The translations under genes and the position numbers were made by a program. A stretch of DNA of 40,875 bases from Chromatiales bacterium 21-64-14 (GTDB lineage: Bacteria; Pseudomonadota; Gammaproteobacteria; 21-64-14), in NCBI GenBank assembly GCA_002255365.1, contig NCBI01000023.1, forward strand, positions 1 through 40,875. The letters run 5' to 3'. Below, piece by piece: positions 16,729 through 24,352 of this stretch (within the stretch, counting starts at the first letter, position 1; each line of letters starts with the position of its first letter). Under the pieces are notes generated by a model that ran no database searches, had not been told where the DNA came from, and saw only the letters and a program-made list of their open reading frames with translations.

Positions 16729-18176
16729 GAGGTTTTCCTGCGTGCGTCGGTGTCGGTGAATGTCGCCCCGAGCGTGACGGTCGCGTCGAGCAGGGCATCG
16801 ATGTCGGCGGTGTTGGTGCGATGGTTGACGATGGCGGTGCGGATCGCGAGCTTGCCGCCGATGGTGGTGGTGGAGGGGGCCGCGACCCCGGAAGCCTGCA
16901 ACTGGGCTACGATGTCCGCGTTCACGCGGTTGGCATCCGTGCTGCGGTAGCGGAAGCACACGATATTCAGGGATACCGGCGCCAGGAGTTCCAGCTCCGG
17001 GATTGCCGCGATGCGCTCCGCCAGGTAGCGGGCCAGCACGCAGGTGCCAGAGATCACTTCACCGATCCGGTTGGCGCCATAGACCTTGAGGGTGAACCAC
17101 GCCTTGAGGGCGCGGAAACCGCGCGACAGGTCGGGGCCGAAGTCGCAGGGCCACGGGGACCCGCCCGCCAACCCGCGCGCCTCGCGGCGTAGATAGGTGG
17201 TGGGCGCGGCGAAGGTGGCTTGGTGCAGGGCCGCGTCGCGCACCAGCACCAGACCCGCGTCGTAGGGTACCTGCCCCCACTTGTGGAAATCGAAGGCGAG
17301 GGAGTCGGCCCGTTCGATGCCCGCCAGTCGCGGCGCGATGTCCGGCGCCAGCATGCCGAGTGCGCCGTAGGCGCCGTCCACGTGGAACCAGATATGTTCC
17401 CGGGCGGCGATCGCGGCGATCGCGCCGAGGTCGTCGATGGCCCCGGTGTCCACGGTGCCGGCGGTCCCGGCGACGAAGAAGGGGTGCAGCCCGGCGCCGC
17501 GGTCCACCGTGATGGCGTGTTCCAGGGCTGCGATGTCCATGCGCTGTTCGGCATCGGTGGGGATAGTGCGCAGCGCATCGGTGCCGAGACCAGCCAGGTC
17601 CATGGCCTGGGCGACGCAGCCATGGGCAGCAGCGGAGGTATAGGCGGTGAGCCGCGCGTGGCCAGTGCCGCGGCGGCGCACATCCGGTCCGAGCGCGGCA
17701 GTGCGGGCCACCAGCAGCCCGATGAAGTTGGCCATGGAAGTCCCGGTGACGAACAGGCCGCTGGCAGTATCCGGAAAGCCGAACAGTTCCCGCATCCACT
17801 GGACCACTTGGCGCTCGACCTCGATGGGGATCTGGTCGCGCCCACCGAGATTCGCATTCAGTCCCGCTGCCAGCATCTCCGCCAGCAGGCCCACCGGCGT
17901 ACCGCCGCCGTGGACCCAGCCCATGAAGCCCGGATGGGCGTTGCCCACGGCGTAGGGGAGAATGTGCTCCATGAAGGTGGCGTGGGCGGCGTCCAGGTCA
18001 CCCGGCTCCCGGGGCAGGGGCGTCCGAAAGCCGTCGCGTACTGCCTGGGGGATGGGTTGCCAGACCGGCCGGCGACGGATGTCTTCCAGGTAGTAGAGGA
18101 TATCGTCCAGCATGTGGTGGCCCTGGGCGCGGAAGGCCTGCCAGTCCGTTGGATCGAGCGAGTTGTCCCCCGTCAC
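16725..18176 (-). CDS. Group II PLP-dependent amino-acid decarboxylase, first gene of the operon
   Basis: A 483-residue cytoplasmic enzyme of the aromatic-L-amino-acid/glutamate/diaminobutyrate decarboxylase family, removing the alpha-carboxylate of an amino acid to give an amine. Landmarks are HPGFMGWVHGGGTP (81-94), GLFVTGTSMANFIGL, the PLP-stacking His185 in AAAHGC, D268 in HVDGAYG and the PLP lysine K299 in FDFHKW. The GTG at 18176 is chosen because GGGGAG lies about 6 nt upstream and the length then fits the family; the frame is open to 18302 with no supporting signal. It overlaps the ATP-grasp gene by 4 bp. Substrate is not predictable; aldehyde-forming relatives exist. Confidence 0.9.
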   Translation of the reverse strand: MTGDNSLDPTDWQAFRAQGHHMLDDILYYLEDIRRRPVWQPIPQAVRDGFRTPLPREPGDLDAAHATFMEHILPYAVGNAHPGFMGWVHGGGTPVGLLAEMLAAGLNANLGGRDQIPIEVERQVVQWMRELFGFPDTASGLFVTGTSMANFIGLLVARTAALGPDVRRRGTGHARLTAYTSAAAHGCVAQAMDLAGLGTDALRTIPTDAEQRMDIAALEHAITVDRGAGLHPFFVAGTAGTVDTGAIDDLGAIAAIAAREHIWFHVDGAYGALGMLAPDIAPRLAGIERADSLAFDFHKWGQVPYDAGLVLVRDAALHQATFAAPTTYLRREARGLAGGSPWPCDFGPDLSRGFRALKAWFTLKVYGANRIGEVISGTCVLARYLAERIAAIPELELLAPVSLNIVCFRYRSTDANRVNADIVAQLQASGVAAPSTTTIGGKLAIRTAIVNHRTNTADIDALLDATVTLGATFTDTDARRKTS

Positions 18177-18633
18177 GGGTTCTCCCCTGGGTTGCTGCCA
18201 GTACCACGGCGGCCGGTGCCGTACCGTGAAAGGTAGCGGCTCGCGCCCGCCATCCACGAAGGGTTGGGGGCAAAAAACGGGCGTGGGTGCCCTATGCGTC
18301 AAAAATCAGCCACACGCACTTTGGAGAAGCAAGACCCGTGCCGCAGGTGCTGAAGACCGTACGGAGGTAGGGCAAAACGTGGCAGCGGCGCCCCCCATGG
18401 CCGGTTGCGCGGCATTTTCGGACCCGGTCCGGAATCCCGCTGCCGCACCCGGCTGCGGTTCCCGCACCGAGTGAGACATCGGGCCGGTGTTGCAGACCGC
18501 AAAAGCGTAGGGGACCGTTTCGCGGTGCCCGCGTTTGCCACCGCCTGGAGGCTGCAAGACGCAAGCGCCCGCTCATCGTGAGGTGGGAGCCGCCAAGTCA
18601 GGGTATAAAAGTAAGCGCCAGACCCTTATTTGC
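18177..18633. other. Upstream region of the decarboxylase operon, no gene supported
   Basis: About 450 bp between the decarboxylase and the Old Yellow Enzyme gene, both on the minus strand. Open frames on both strands lack recognisable domains or ribosome binding sites. The operon promoter should be here, but no clear -35/-10 pair was found. The stretch at about 18601-18640 is more AT-rich. Confidence 0.4.
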
Positions 18634-19740
18634 TCAATCGCCGTCGAATGGATGACGGATCGGCGTGGTGCGGTGTGCTGCACGTACATACTGCGCCGGC
18701 CAGGATACGTCGTGACCGCCCAGTTGGTCAGCGGCATGCAACGGCCAATACGGGTCACGCAGGAATTCCCGCGCCATCAGGATCAGATCGGCCTGACCGG
18801 TATGCAGGATGTGTTCGGCCTGTGTCGGATGCGTGATCATGCCGACGGTGGCGCTGGCGATGCCGGCCTCACGCCGTACGCGCTCGGCAAATGGCGCCTG
18901 GTATCCCGGCCCGACTGGAATCGCGGCGTTCGCCACAGTGCCTCCGGACGATACGTCGATCACGTCCACGCCGAGCGTCTTCAGGCGGCGTGCCAGTTCC
19001 ACGGTCTCATCCGCGTTCCAGCCAGCTTCGGCCCAGTCGGTTGCCGACAGCCGCACGAACAACGGCAGGTCCTGCGGCCAGGTATCGCGTACCGCCGTGG
19101 TCACCTCCAGCAACAGGCGGATGCGGTTGTCGAAGCTGCCGCCGTAGCCATCGCGACGCTGATTGGAGAGCGGCGAGAGGAATTGATGCAGCAGGTAACC
19201 ATGCGCCGCGTGCACCTCAGCGACCTGGAAACCGGCTCGCAGCGCGCGTTCCGCGGCACGCACGAAGGCCTGTATGACCTTGCTGATCCCCCCGTCATCG
19301 AGCGCGTTGGGAATCGTGTGTTGCGGATCAAACGCTAGCGCCGACGGTGCCACCGGGATCCAGCCGCCCTCGCCGACGGATGCCGATCCGTGCTTGCCGG
19401 ACCAGGGCGTCCAGGTGCTGGCCTTGCGTCCGGCATGGGCCAACTGGATGCCCGCCGCCGCGCCCTGCGAGGCGATGAAACGGCTGATCCTGCGCAATGG
19501 CTCGATATGTTCGTCGGACCAGATCCCCAGATCTTCCGCGGTGATCCGGCCTTCCGGCAGCACCGCGCTCGCCTCGGTCATCACTAGCCCCGCGCCGCCC
19601 ACGGCACGGCTGCCCAGATGGACCAGGTGCCAGTCATTGGCCAGCCCGTCCGTGGAAGAATATTGGCACATCGGCGACACCACGATGCGGTTGGGTAACG
19701 TCAGCTTGCGCAGGGTCAGGGGCTCGAAAAGCCGGCTCAT
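18634..19740 (-). CDS. NADH:flavin oxidoreductase, Old Yellow Enzyme of the YqjM type
   Basis: A 368-residue cytoplasmic FMN enzyme that reduces activated C=C bonds (enals, enones, nitro compounds) with NAD(P)H. It is a TIM barrel with N-terminal LFEPLTLRKLTLPNRIVVSPMCQYSS, where C25 and Y27 are the YqjM-class flavin-site pair; HAAHGYLLHQFLSP supplies the substrate-binding His pair and Tyr; SNQRRDGYGGSFDNR and LILMAREFLRDPYWP are FMN-phosphate motifs. AAGGAG lies 8 nt before the ATG. It stands alone, with no TetR/NemR-type regulator next to it. Physiological substrate unknown. Confidence 0.94.
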   Translation of the reverse strand: MSRLFEPLTLRKLTLPNRIVVSPMCQYSSTDGLANDWHLVHLGSRAVGGAGLVMTEASAVLPEGRITAEDLGIWSDEHIEPLRRISRFIASQGAAAGIQLAHAGRKASTWTPWSGKHGSASVGEGGWIPVAPSALAFDPQHTIPNALDDGGISKVIQAFVRAAERALRAGFQVAEVHAAHGYLLHQFLSPLSNQRRDGYGGSFDNRIRLLLEVTTAVRDTWPQDLPLFVRLSATDWAEAGWNADETVELARRLKTLGVDVIDVSSGGTVANAAIPVGPGYQAPFAERVRREAGIASATVGMITHPTQAEHILHTGQADLILMAREFLRDPYWPLHAADQLGGHDVSWPAQYVRAAHRTTPIRHPFDGD

Positions 19741-20138
19741 GGCATAAACTCCTTGGATATTTGTAGATCCTTATTCATGATGAAAAAAGCCCCGCGCAGA
19801 TTTTGTCCATCGTCGCGACGCGGGTGACTTCATCTGGGTGCCCGTGCTACGTAGCGTTACATGCGACGGGCCCGGCGGAACACATCGTAAGATGTCCCGC
19901 TGCCGACGCGTAGCGCCTCCAGTTTATCCGTGCGAACGCTGTTTTGCTCAATGGTGTTCATCCCTACCACCTGTTCGTGACCGGCCTAGGGGTTATGTTT
20001 ATCGCATCGGGTATGATTGGCTACCGCTATATTGACCGCTGCCGATTCCAATCCCAAGCGGGCGGGCGACAGGAAGGCGGATTAGCGAAGTCGAGCCATA
20101 CACTATAGGGTTGACCCAGTGCGTGGGTGATGGGGCTA
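19741..20138. other. Intergenic region between OYE and the c-di-GMP protein
   Basis: About 400 bp with no strongly supported gene. Immediately upstream of the OYE gene is an AT-rich patch (19745-19800) that probably holds its promoter, though no clear box pair is visible. The right half contains the possible small membrane-peptide frame listed at 19944-20108. Confidence 0.4.
19944..20108 (+). CDS. Possible small membrane peptide or gene remnant
   Basis: A 54-codon frame from a TTG: about 12 residues, then one hydrophobic segment (LFVTGLGVMFIASGMIGY), then a basic polar tail to a TAG stop. The hydrophobic block with a flanking basic residue is what a single-pass small protein would show and is unlike the Arg/Pro-rich noise frames nearby. 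There is no clear ribosome binding site, and an in-frame TAG lies shortly upstream, so it may instead be the decayed 3' end of a longer gene. Confidence 0.2.
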   Translation: MLNGVHPYHLFVTGLGVMFIASGMIGYRYIDRCRFQSQAGGRQEGGLAKSSHTL

Positions 20139-23100
20139 TCACTCAGAGGCCTCAGTGCGGATGTGTTCCGCAAGCAACGTCACGAAGCGCTGACGGTGGG
20201 TGCAGTAGTCTGGGGCTTCCAGGTCGCCGGTGCGCGCCGTCTCCCCGAGTTGATGAACGATCCGGGCCAAGGCGCTTTCTTGGAGGGTGTGGGCTTCGAG
20301 GTAAGGGGCCACGAGGGTTGACAGGTGCGCGGCGAGCTGCTCGGTAAGTGGTGTATCGCTGCCCAGCAACACCACGCGTGCTTGCCATTGCAGAAAACCC
20401 GCCAGCACCGCCAGGGCCGAGCGCGGTCGCCGCGGATCGGATCGCACCCACGGCAGGTGGGCCTTGGCCCAGCGCGGGATATCTTCGGCCGGTAACGGTG
20501 GCGAAATACCGAAGCCCTGACCAAAATCGGCACCCAGGGTCGCGACCGCCTCGATCAGGGACGCGTCCGCCAGCCCCTCCACCACGACCCGGGCGCCTAA
20601 CGCGTGGGCCAGCGCGGTGAGTTGGCCGATGAGGTTGAGCAGCCGGGTGGGATCTTCCCGTCCGGGTAGCACCAGGGATTTGTCGATCTTTACCACATCG
20701 AAGGGGAGCTCCCGGAGCCGGGAAAGGTTGCTGTAGCCAGTACCCAGGTCGTCCTCGGCGAATTCCACCCCGAGGGCGCGGTACGGGGCGATATGTTCGA
20801 CCAGCGGTCGATCGGCGCGCGCGAACTCCTTGGTTTCGAGCACCTCGAGGGAGAGGTGACAGCCTTCGGGCAAAGGATGATCGGCCAGGGCCTCCCGCGT
20901 GACCTCGAGATAGCGGCGATCGAGCAGGCCCTCCGGGGGCAGGTTGACCGACACACCCACCGACAGGCCTTCGCGGGCCCAGCTGCGGCTCGCGTCCAGC
21001 GCTGTAACCAAGCCGAGACGAAACAGCTCGAAGAGATCCTCGGCGACGAAGGCCGGGAGGAACCGGGCCGGCGGAATCAATTCCTCACCATGCCGCAGAC
21101 GGGCCAGGGCCTCCATCTTGACCACATGGCCCGTCCTGAGGTTGACGACGGGTTGGTAGTGCATGACCAGGCCGCCGTTCCGGAGCAGAACGCGATAGTG
21201 CAGACGCTCGGGAAGCGCCTGTACCTGCGTGCGGCCGGCTTCGGCTTCGATACGGGTAATGCCCAGCGACAGGGTGCGCTCGAGGTGTTCGAGCAGAGCG
21301 CGCTGGCCAGCGGTGTTCAGTCCACCGGGGAACGGCGAAAAGAGCAGCAGGATCGCCTCCGTCTGCCCGCCGACGCCTGATAGAGGCACGGAGGCGACGG
21401 AGCACACGCCGGCGTCCAGGGCAAGGTCGCGCCACGGGGAGACATCGGGATCGGTCGCGAAGTGGATGTTGCGCTGTATCGTGTGGGTGCGCCAGCTCTG
21501 TGGTCCGATGCCCCGGCCTCCGGGGAACGAGGGGTCGGTCGCGATCGGCGGTACCGCCCCCGACTGGACCGCTTCGAGGTAGCGCAGGCACGCATCGCCG
21601 GCGATGGCCTCAGGCAGAAAGATGGACTGCTCGTTTGGGCGGGCAATGGCGGCCGCGACGACCTCCTGGAGTTCCACCACGGCCTGCACGGCCCCTTCGA
21701 TGAGATCCGCGTAGCGCTCGCTCGTCCAGGCGAGCGTGTCAATGCGTGTTCGGACCTGTTCGCGCGCACGGGCCACCTGTTCGTAACCCGCCGCCTGAAA
21801 TTCAGCGTCCGCAGTGAGCCGTTGATCGAGTATCGGCAGCGCGAGATGTGCCCGCAAGACGCCGCTCCCCGCGATCGACCGTAAACGAGCCAGCCACAGA
21901 CTGTAGACGTTGATCAACCAGCCTTGGTCCACCCCCATGATGCAGTGGACGCAGCCAGCGCGCTCGGCGGCCACGCGGTGGCGGAGTTCGCTGAGTTCCG
22001 GATCAGAGATCATCCGAAAGTGCGCGGCCAGGTTATCTTCAATGCGGGCCGATTCCACCGCGGTGAGTTTCCCGAGGATCTCGGCCGCCCCCGGGTTGGT
22101 GGCGATGTGGTCGCGAAAGGCCCGGATCAGGTCCTCCGTCGAGCGTGCCAGGACTTCGCGCAGTGGAATAAGCAGGCGTGCCGCCGTCTCTCCGTACAGG
22201 GGCACGGATTCCGTTGCCGGGTGGGGCAGCACTCGTTGCCTGTTCAAGGCCGGTGCGTGGTCTTCGCCAGGCAGGCTCCACCAAGTCGTGCGTGTCCCTT
22301 TTCGGGCCTTGGCCTGATAGAGCGCCCGGTCGGCCAAGCGCAGCAGTTCGCCCGGCGAATCCTGCTCGCACAACGGATAGATCACGAGGCCCAGGCTTGC
22401 GCCCACCCGAACGGTGAGGTCGTCTATCGGCAGCGGGGCGGTCAGACGGGCGTCCACGCGCTCGAGTAGGGGTTCCAGATCATCGAGGTCTTCGAGATCT
22501 TCGAAAATCAGGAGAAATTCGTCTCCCCCCATGCGTGCGACGAAGTCATTGGATCGCGAGGTGTCCCTGAGTCGTTCGGCGAGTTCCCTGAGCACCTTGT
22601 CGCCCATGGTGTGTCCGTAGGTGTCGTTGACGGGCTTGAAGTCGTCCAGGTCCAACAGGCCGATCGCAAGAAGCCGCTTGTGGCGCGCGCTGCGGTTCAG
22701 TGCGCCCTCGAGCTGTGCTTCCATGGCGCGGCGGTTGGGCAGGCCGGTCAGGTGATCGGTGAGCGCCAGATTCAGGCGATGGAGGGTCATGCCGGCCACG
22801 AGTGCGACATGTTCGAGGACTTGATGCCAAGGGTGCGTTGAAAAGCGGTCCGGCTCATGGCTGTAAAGTAGCAGGACGCCTACGGGTCCTTCGGGCCCTG
22901 CGAGCGGGACCGCACTGGTCGAGCGCCAACCGGCCAAAGCGCCGGCTTCCCTCCAGGGTGCCATTTCCGGGGACCTATCCCAGTCAGCGGTGGTCTGAAT
23001 CGTGCCGGTGCGCCACGCTCGCCCCGCCGGGCCCTCGGCGCTGGGCCCGGTGTCGGCGCGGATCGTGACTGCACGGAGGTACTCCGCGACACCGGCGCCC

Positions 23101-23270
23101 CCCCATGCGCAATATCGCATGTGCCCCTCGGCGTCCGGGCGCCCGGACCAAGCGCCGTCAACCCCGCTTGCAAGCACCCAGTCCACCAGGACCTGATCGA
23201 GCGCTTCCCGGCTCTCGACCCGCAGCAGACGGCGGCCGAGGTCGATAAGCGTGGTGAGCGGTTCGATCAT
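20139..23270 (-). CDS. GAF-GGDEF-globin-like-GAF-EAL cyclic-di-GMP protein
   Basis: A 1043-residue soluble protein predicted to make and/or break c-di-GMP. In order: GAF-like domain (1-165); GGDEF domain (170-330) with intact active site R-M-GGDEF (248-252) and inhibitory I-site RxxD (R239-D242); a helical domain (365-470) resembling the sensor globin of globin-coupled sensors, where H442 in VHCIMGV followed by W and Y matches the pattern around the proximal heme histidine; second GAF-like domain (545-680); EAL domain (690-940) with EAL at 720-722, VNLPP, LEVLE, EDDLGTGYS, KIDKS and VVVEGL; and a helical tail. Both catalytic domains look competent. A heme-based gas-sensing role is inferred. 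No clear ribosome binding site precedes the ATG. Confidence 0.88.
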   Translation of the reverse strand: MIEPLTTLIDLGRRLLRVESREALDQVLVDWVLASGVDGAWSGRPDAEGHMRYCAWGGAGVAEYLRAVTIRADTGPSAEGPAGRAWRTGTIQTTADWDRSPEMAPWREAGALAGWRSTSAVPLAGPEGPVGVLLLYSHEPDRFSTHPWHQVLEHVALVAGMTLHRLNLALTDHLTGLPNRRAMEAQLEGALNRSARHKRLLAIGLLDLDDFKPVNDTYGHTMGDKVLRELAERLRDTSRSNDFVARMGGDEFLLIFEDLEDLDDLEPLLERVDARLTAPLPIDDLTVRVGASLGLVIYPLCEQDSPGELLRLADRALYQAKARKGTRTTWWSLPGEDHAPALNRQRVLPHPATESVPLYGETAARLLIPLREVLARSTEDLIRAFRDHIATNPGAAEILGKLTAVESARIEDNLAAHFRMISDPELSELRHRVAAERAGCVHCIMGVDQGWLINVYSLWLARLRSIAGSGVLRAHLALPILDQRLTADAEFQAAGYEQVARAREQVRTRIDTLAWTSERYADLIEGAVQAVVELQEVVAAAIARPNEQSIFLPEAIAGDACLRYLEAVQSGAVPPIATDPSFPGGRGIGPQSWRTHTIQRNIHFATDPDVSPWRDLALDAGVCSVASVPLSGVGGQTEAILLLFSPFPGGLNTAGQRALLEHLERTLSLGITRIEAEAGRTQVQALPERLHYRVLLRNGGLVMHYQPVVNLRTGHVVKMEALARLRHGEELIPPARFLPAFVAEDLFELFRLGLVTALDASRSWAREGLSVGVSVNLPPEGLLDRRYLEVTREALADHPLPEGCHLSLEVLETKEFARADRPLVEHIAPYRALGVEFAEDDLGTGYSNLSRLRELPFDVVKIDKSLVLPGREDPTRLLNLIGQLTALAHALGARVVVEGLADASLIEAVATLGADFGQGFGISPPLPAEDIPRWAKAHLPWVRSDPRRPRSALAVLAGFLQWQARVVLLGSDTPLTEQLAAHLSTLVAPYLEAHTLQESALARIVHQLGETARTGDLEAPDYCTHRQRFVTLLAEHIRTEASE

Positions 23271-23733
23271 GTGCGCAGTTTACATGGGCGGCCGGGCTGG
23301 CCGTTCCAGGGGCTCAACCGGGCATACGTGGGCTAGGGCCCGACGTGGAAACGGCCGCGGGCAGCGCATCCCAGCGTCCCGGTTCCGGGACCCAAACCCT
23401 GGTTTCCGGGCGTCGAACTTCCCACGCTTCCACCGACATCACGGTGCTCCCGTTATCCTGGGGGATGTTACTCGAAATAATAGACTATTTTTGATGGCTG
23501 CCGGGCGTGCTGGTAGCAATACCATCGCCCGGTTTGACGTGCCTCCACGGTGTCCCGTCTGCCGCTCATCCTTTGAGGCAGGTCGAAATCGTGGCCCCAC
23601 TACCGCTGATGCGAACAGCGACTGAAAACTGGCGCGGCCCCGAGACGATGCTCAATGGTGAGTATTCACACCAGACAAAGATGCCGTGGGGCGCGCTGGG
23701 TGCGTCGAACCTCTGCCGCCGGGGCATGCTGTG
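23271..23733. other. Intergenic region, no gene supported
   Basis: About 460 bp between the divergent c-di-GMP gene and the DUF3015 gene. No convincing coding frame; a less GC-rich patch occurs at 23466-23500. The right end leads into the promoter proposed for the DUF3015 gene. Confidence 0.4.
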
Positions 23734-23763
23734 TTGACTCGTGTGTAAAATGATGCCTATGCT
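23734..23763 (+). promoter_or_regulatory. Candidate sigma-70 promoter of the DUF3015 gene
   Basis: TTGACT (23734-23739) as -35, an 18-bp spacer, and TATGCT (23758-23763) as -10, about 55 bp before the DUF3015 start. Placement and -35 are good; the -10 is only 4 of 6. Confidence 0.35.
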
Positions 23764-23818
23764 GCCTATGCCTCTACAAATTTGCCGCGGCAGCGGCCTC
23801 ATCAAGGGGGACTTCTCC

Positions 23819-24301
23819 ATGCGCAACCGAACCATGGCAATCGCAATTTTGGCGCTCGCACCGTTGGCAGTCGCGCACGCCGATCCGGACGCCGGCTGCG
23901 GCGCCGGCACAAAGATCTGGGCCGGTCAGAGCGGTACACCGTACAAGCTGCTTGCGGCGACCACCAATGGATCGTTCGGCAACCAGACCTTCGGCATCAG
24001 TTCCGGTACGCTGGGCTGCAGCCAGAACGGTGTTGTCACCGCCTCGGCACGCATTCCGCTGTTCGCCAAGGCCAACCTCGACCAATTGTCTGGCGATATG
24101 GCCGCCGGTCACGGTGCGGCGCTCACTGCGCTGGCCTCGCTGTATCGCGTGGCCAATGCAGACCGCCCGGCGTTCTACGCGCTGACCCAGAAGAACTACG
24201 CCAAGTTGTTCCCGAGCAGCGCCACGACCTCCAACGACATGGTATCCACGCTCGATACACTTCTGAAATCCGACGCGCGCCTGGCGCGCTACGCGGCCTG
24301 A
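23819..24301 (+). CDS. DUF3015 family periplasmic protein
   Basis: A 160-residue exported protein. Signal peptide MRNRTMAIAILALAPLAVAHA, then GCGAGTKIWAGQSG, TNGSFGNQTFGISSGTLGC and a C-terminal helical half (LDQLSGDMAAGHGAALTALASLYRV), the pattern of DUF3015. Two or three cysteines may form a disulfide. Function of the family is not established. The ATG at 23819 is chosen for its AAGGGGG ribosome binding site and immediate signal peptide; the frame is open from 23741. A terminator follows at once, and the DUF4105 gene lies just downstream, a pairing I believe recurs in gammaproteobacteria. Confidence 0.85.
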   Translation: MRNRTMAIAILALAPLAVAHADPDAGCGAGTKIWAGQSGTPYKLLAATTNGSFGNQTFGISSGTLGCSQNGVVTASARIPLFAKANLDQLSGDMAAGHGAALTALASLYRVANADRPAFYALTQKNYAKLFPSSATTSNDMVSTLDTLLKSDARLARYAA

Positions 24302-24319
24302 TCCCGGACCGCTGTCACA

Positions 24320-24352
24320 GGGCGGCAGCGTTGCGCGCTGCTGCCCTTTTTT
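24320..24352 (+). terminator. Rho-independent terminator after the DUF3015 gene
   Basis: Stem GGGCGGCAGCG (24320-24330), loop TTGCG, stem CGCTGCTGCCC (24336-24346), then six T (24347-24352). Ten Watson-Crick pairs and one G-T. It lies 18 bp past the DUF3015 stop and overlaps the proposed start of the next gene. Confidence 0.85.

Noticed and set aside
15493..16959. Using the longest open frame for the ATP-grasp gene (start 16959)
   Set aside because: The first 77 codons are His/Arg-rich and lie out of frame inside the decarboxylase gene; the ATGA overlap at 16725-16728 gives a natural start.
17220..18236. A 338-codon plus-strand frame opposite the decarboxylase
   Set aside because: Antisense shadow of a gene with all catalytic residues; no domain in the opposite reading.
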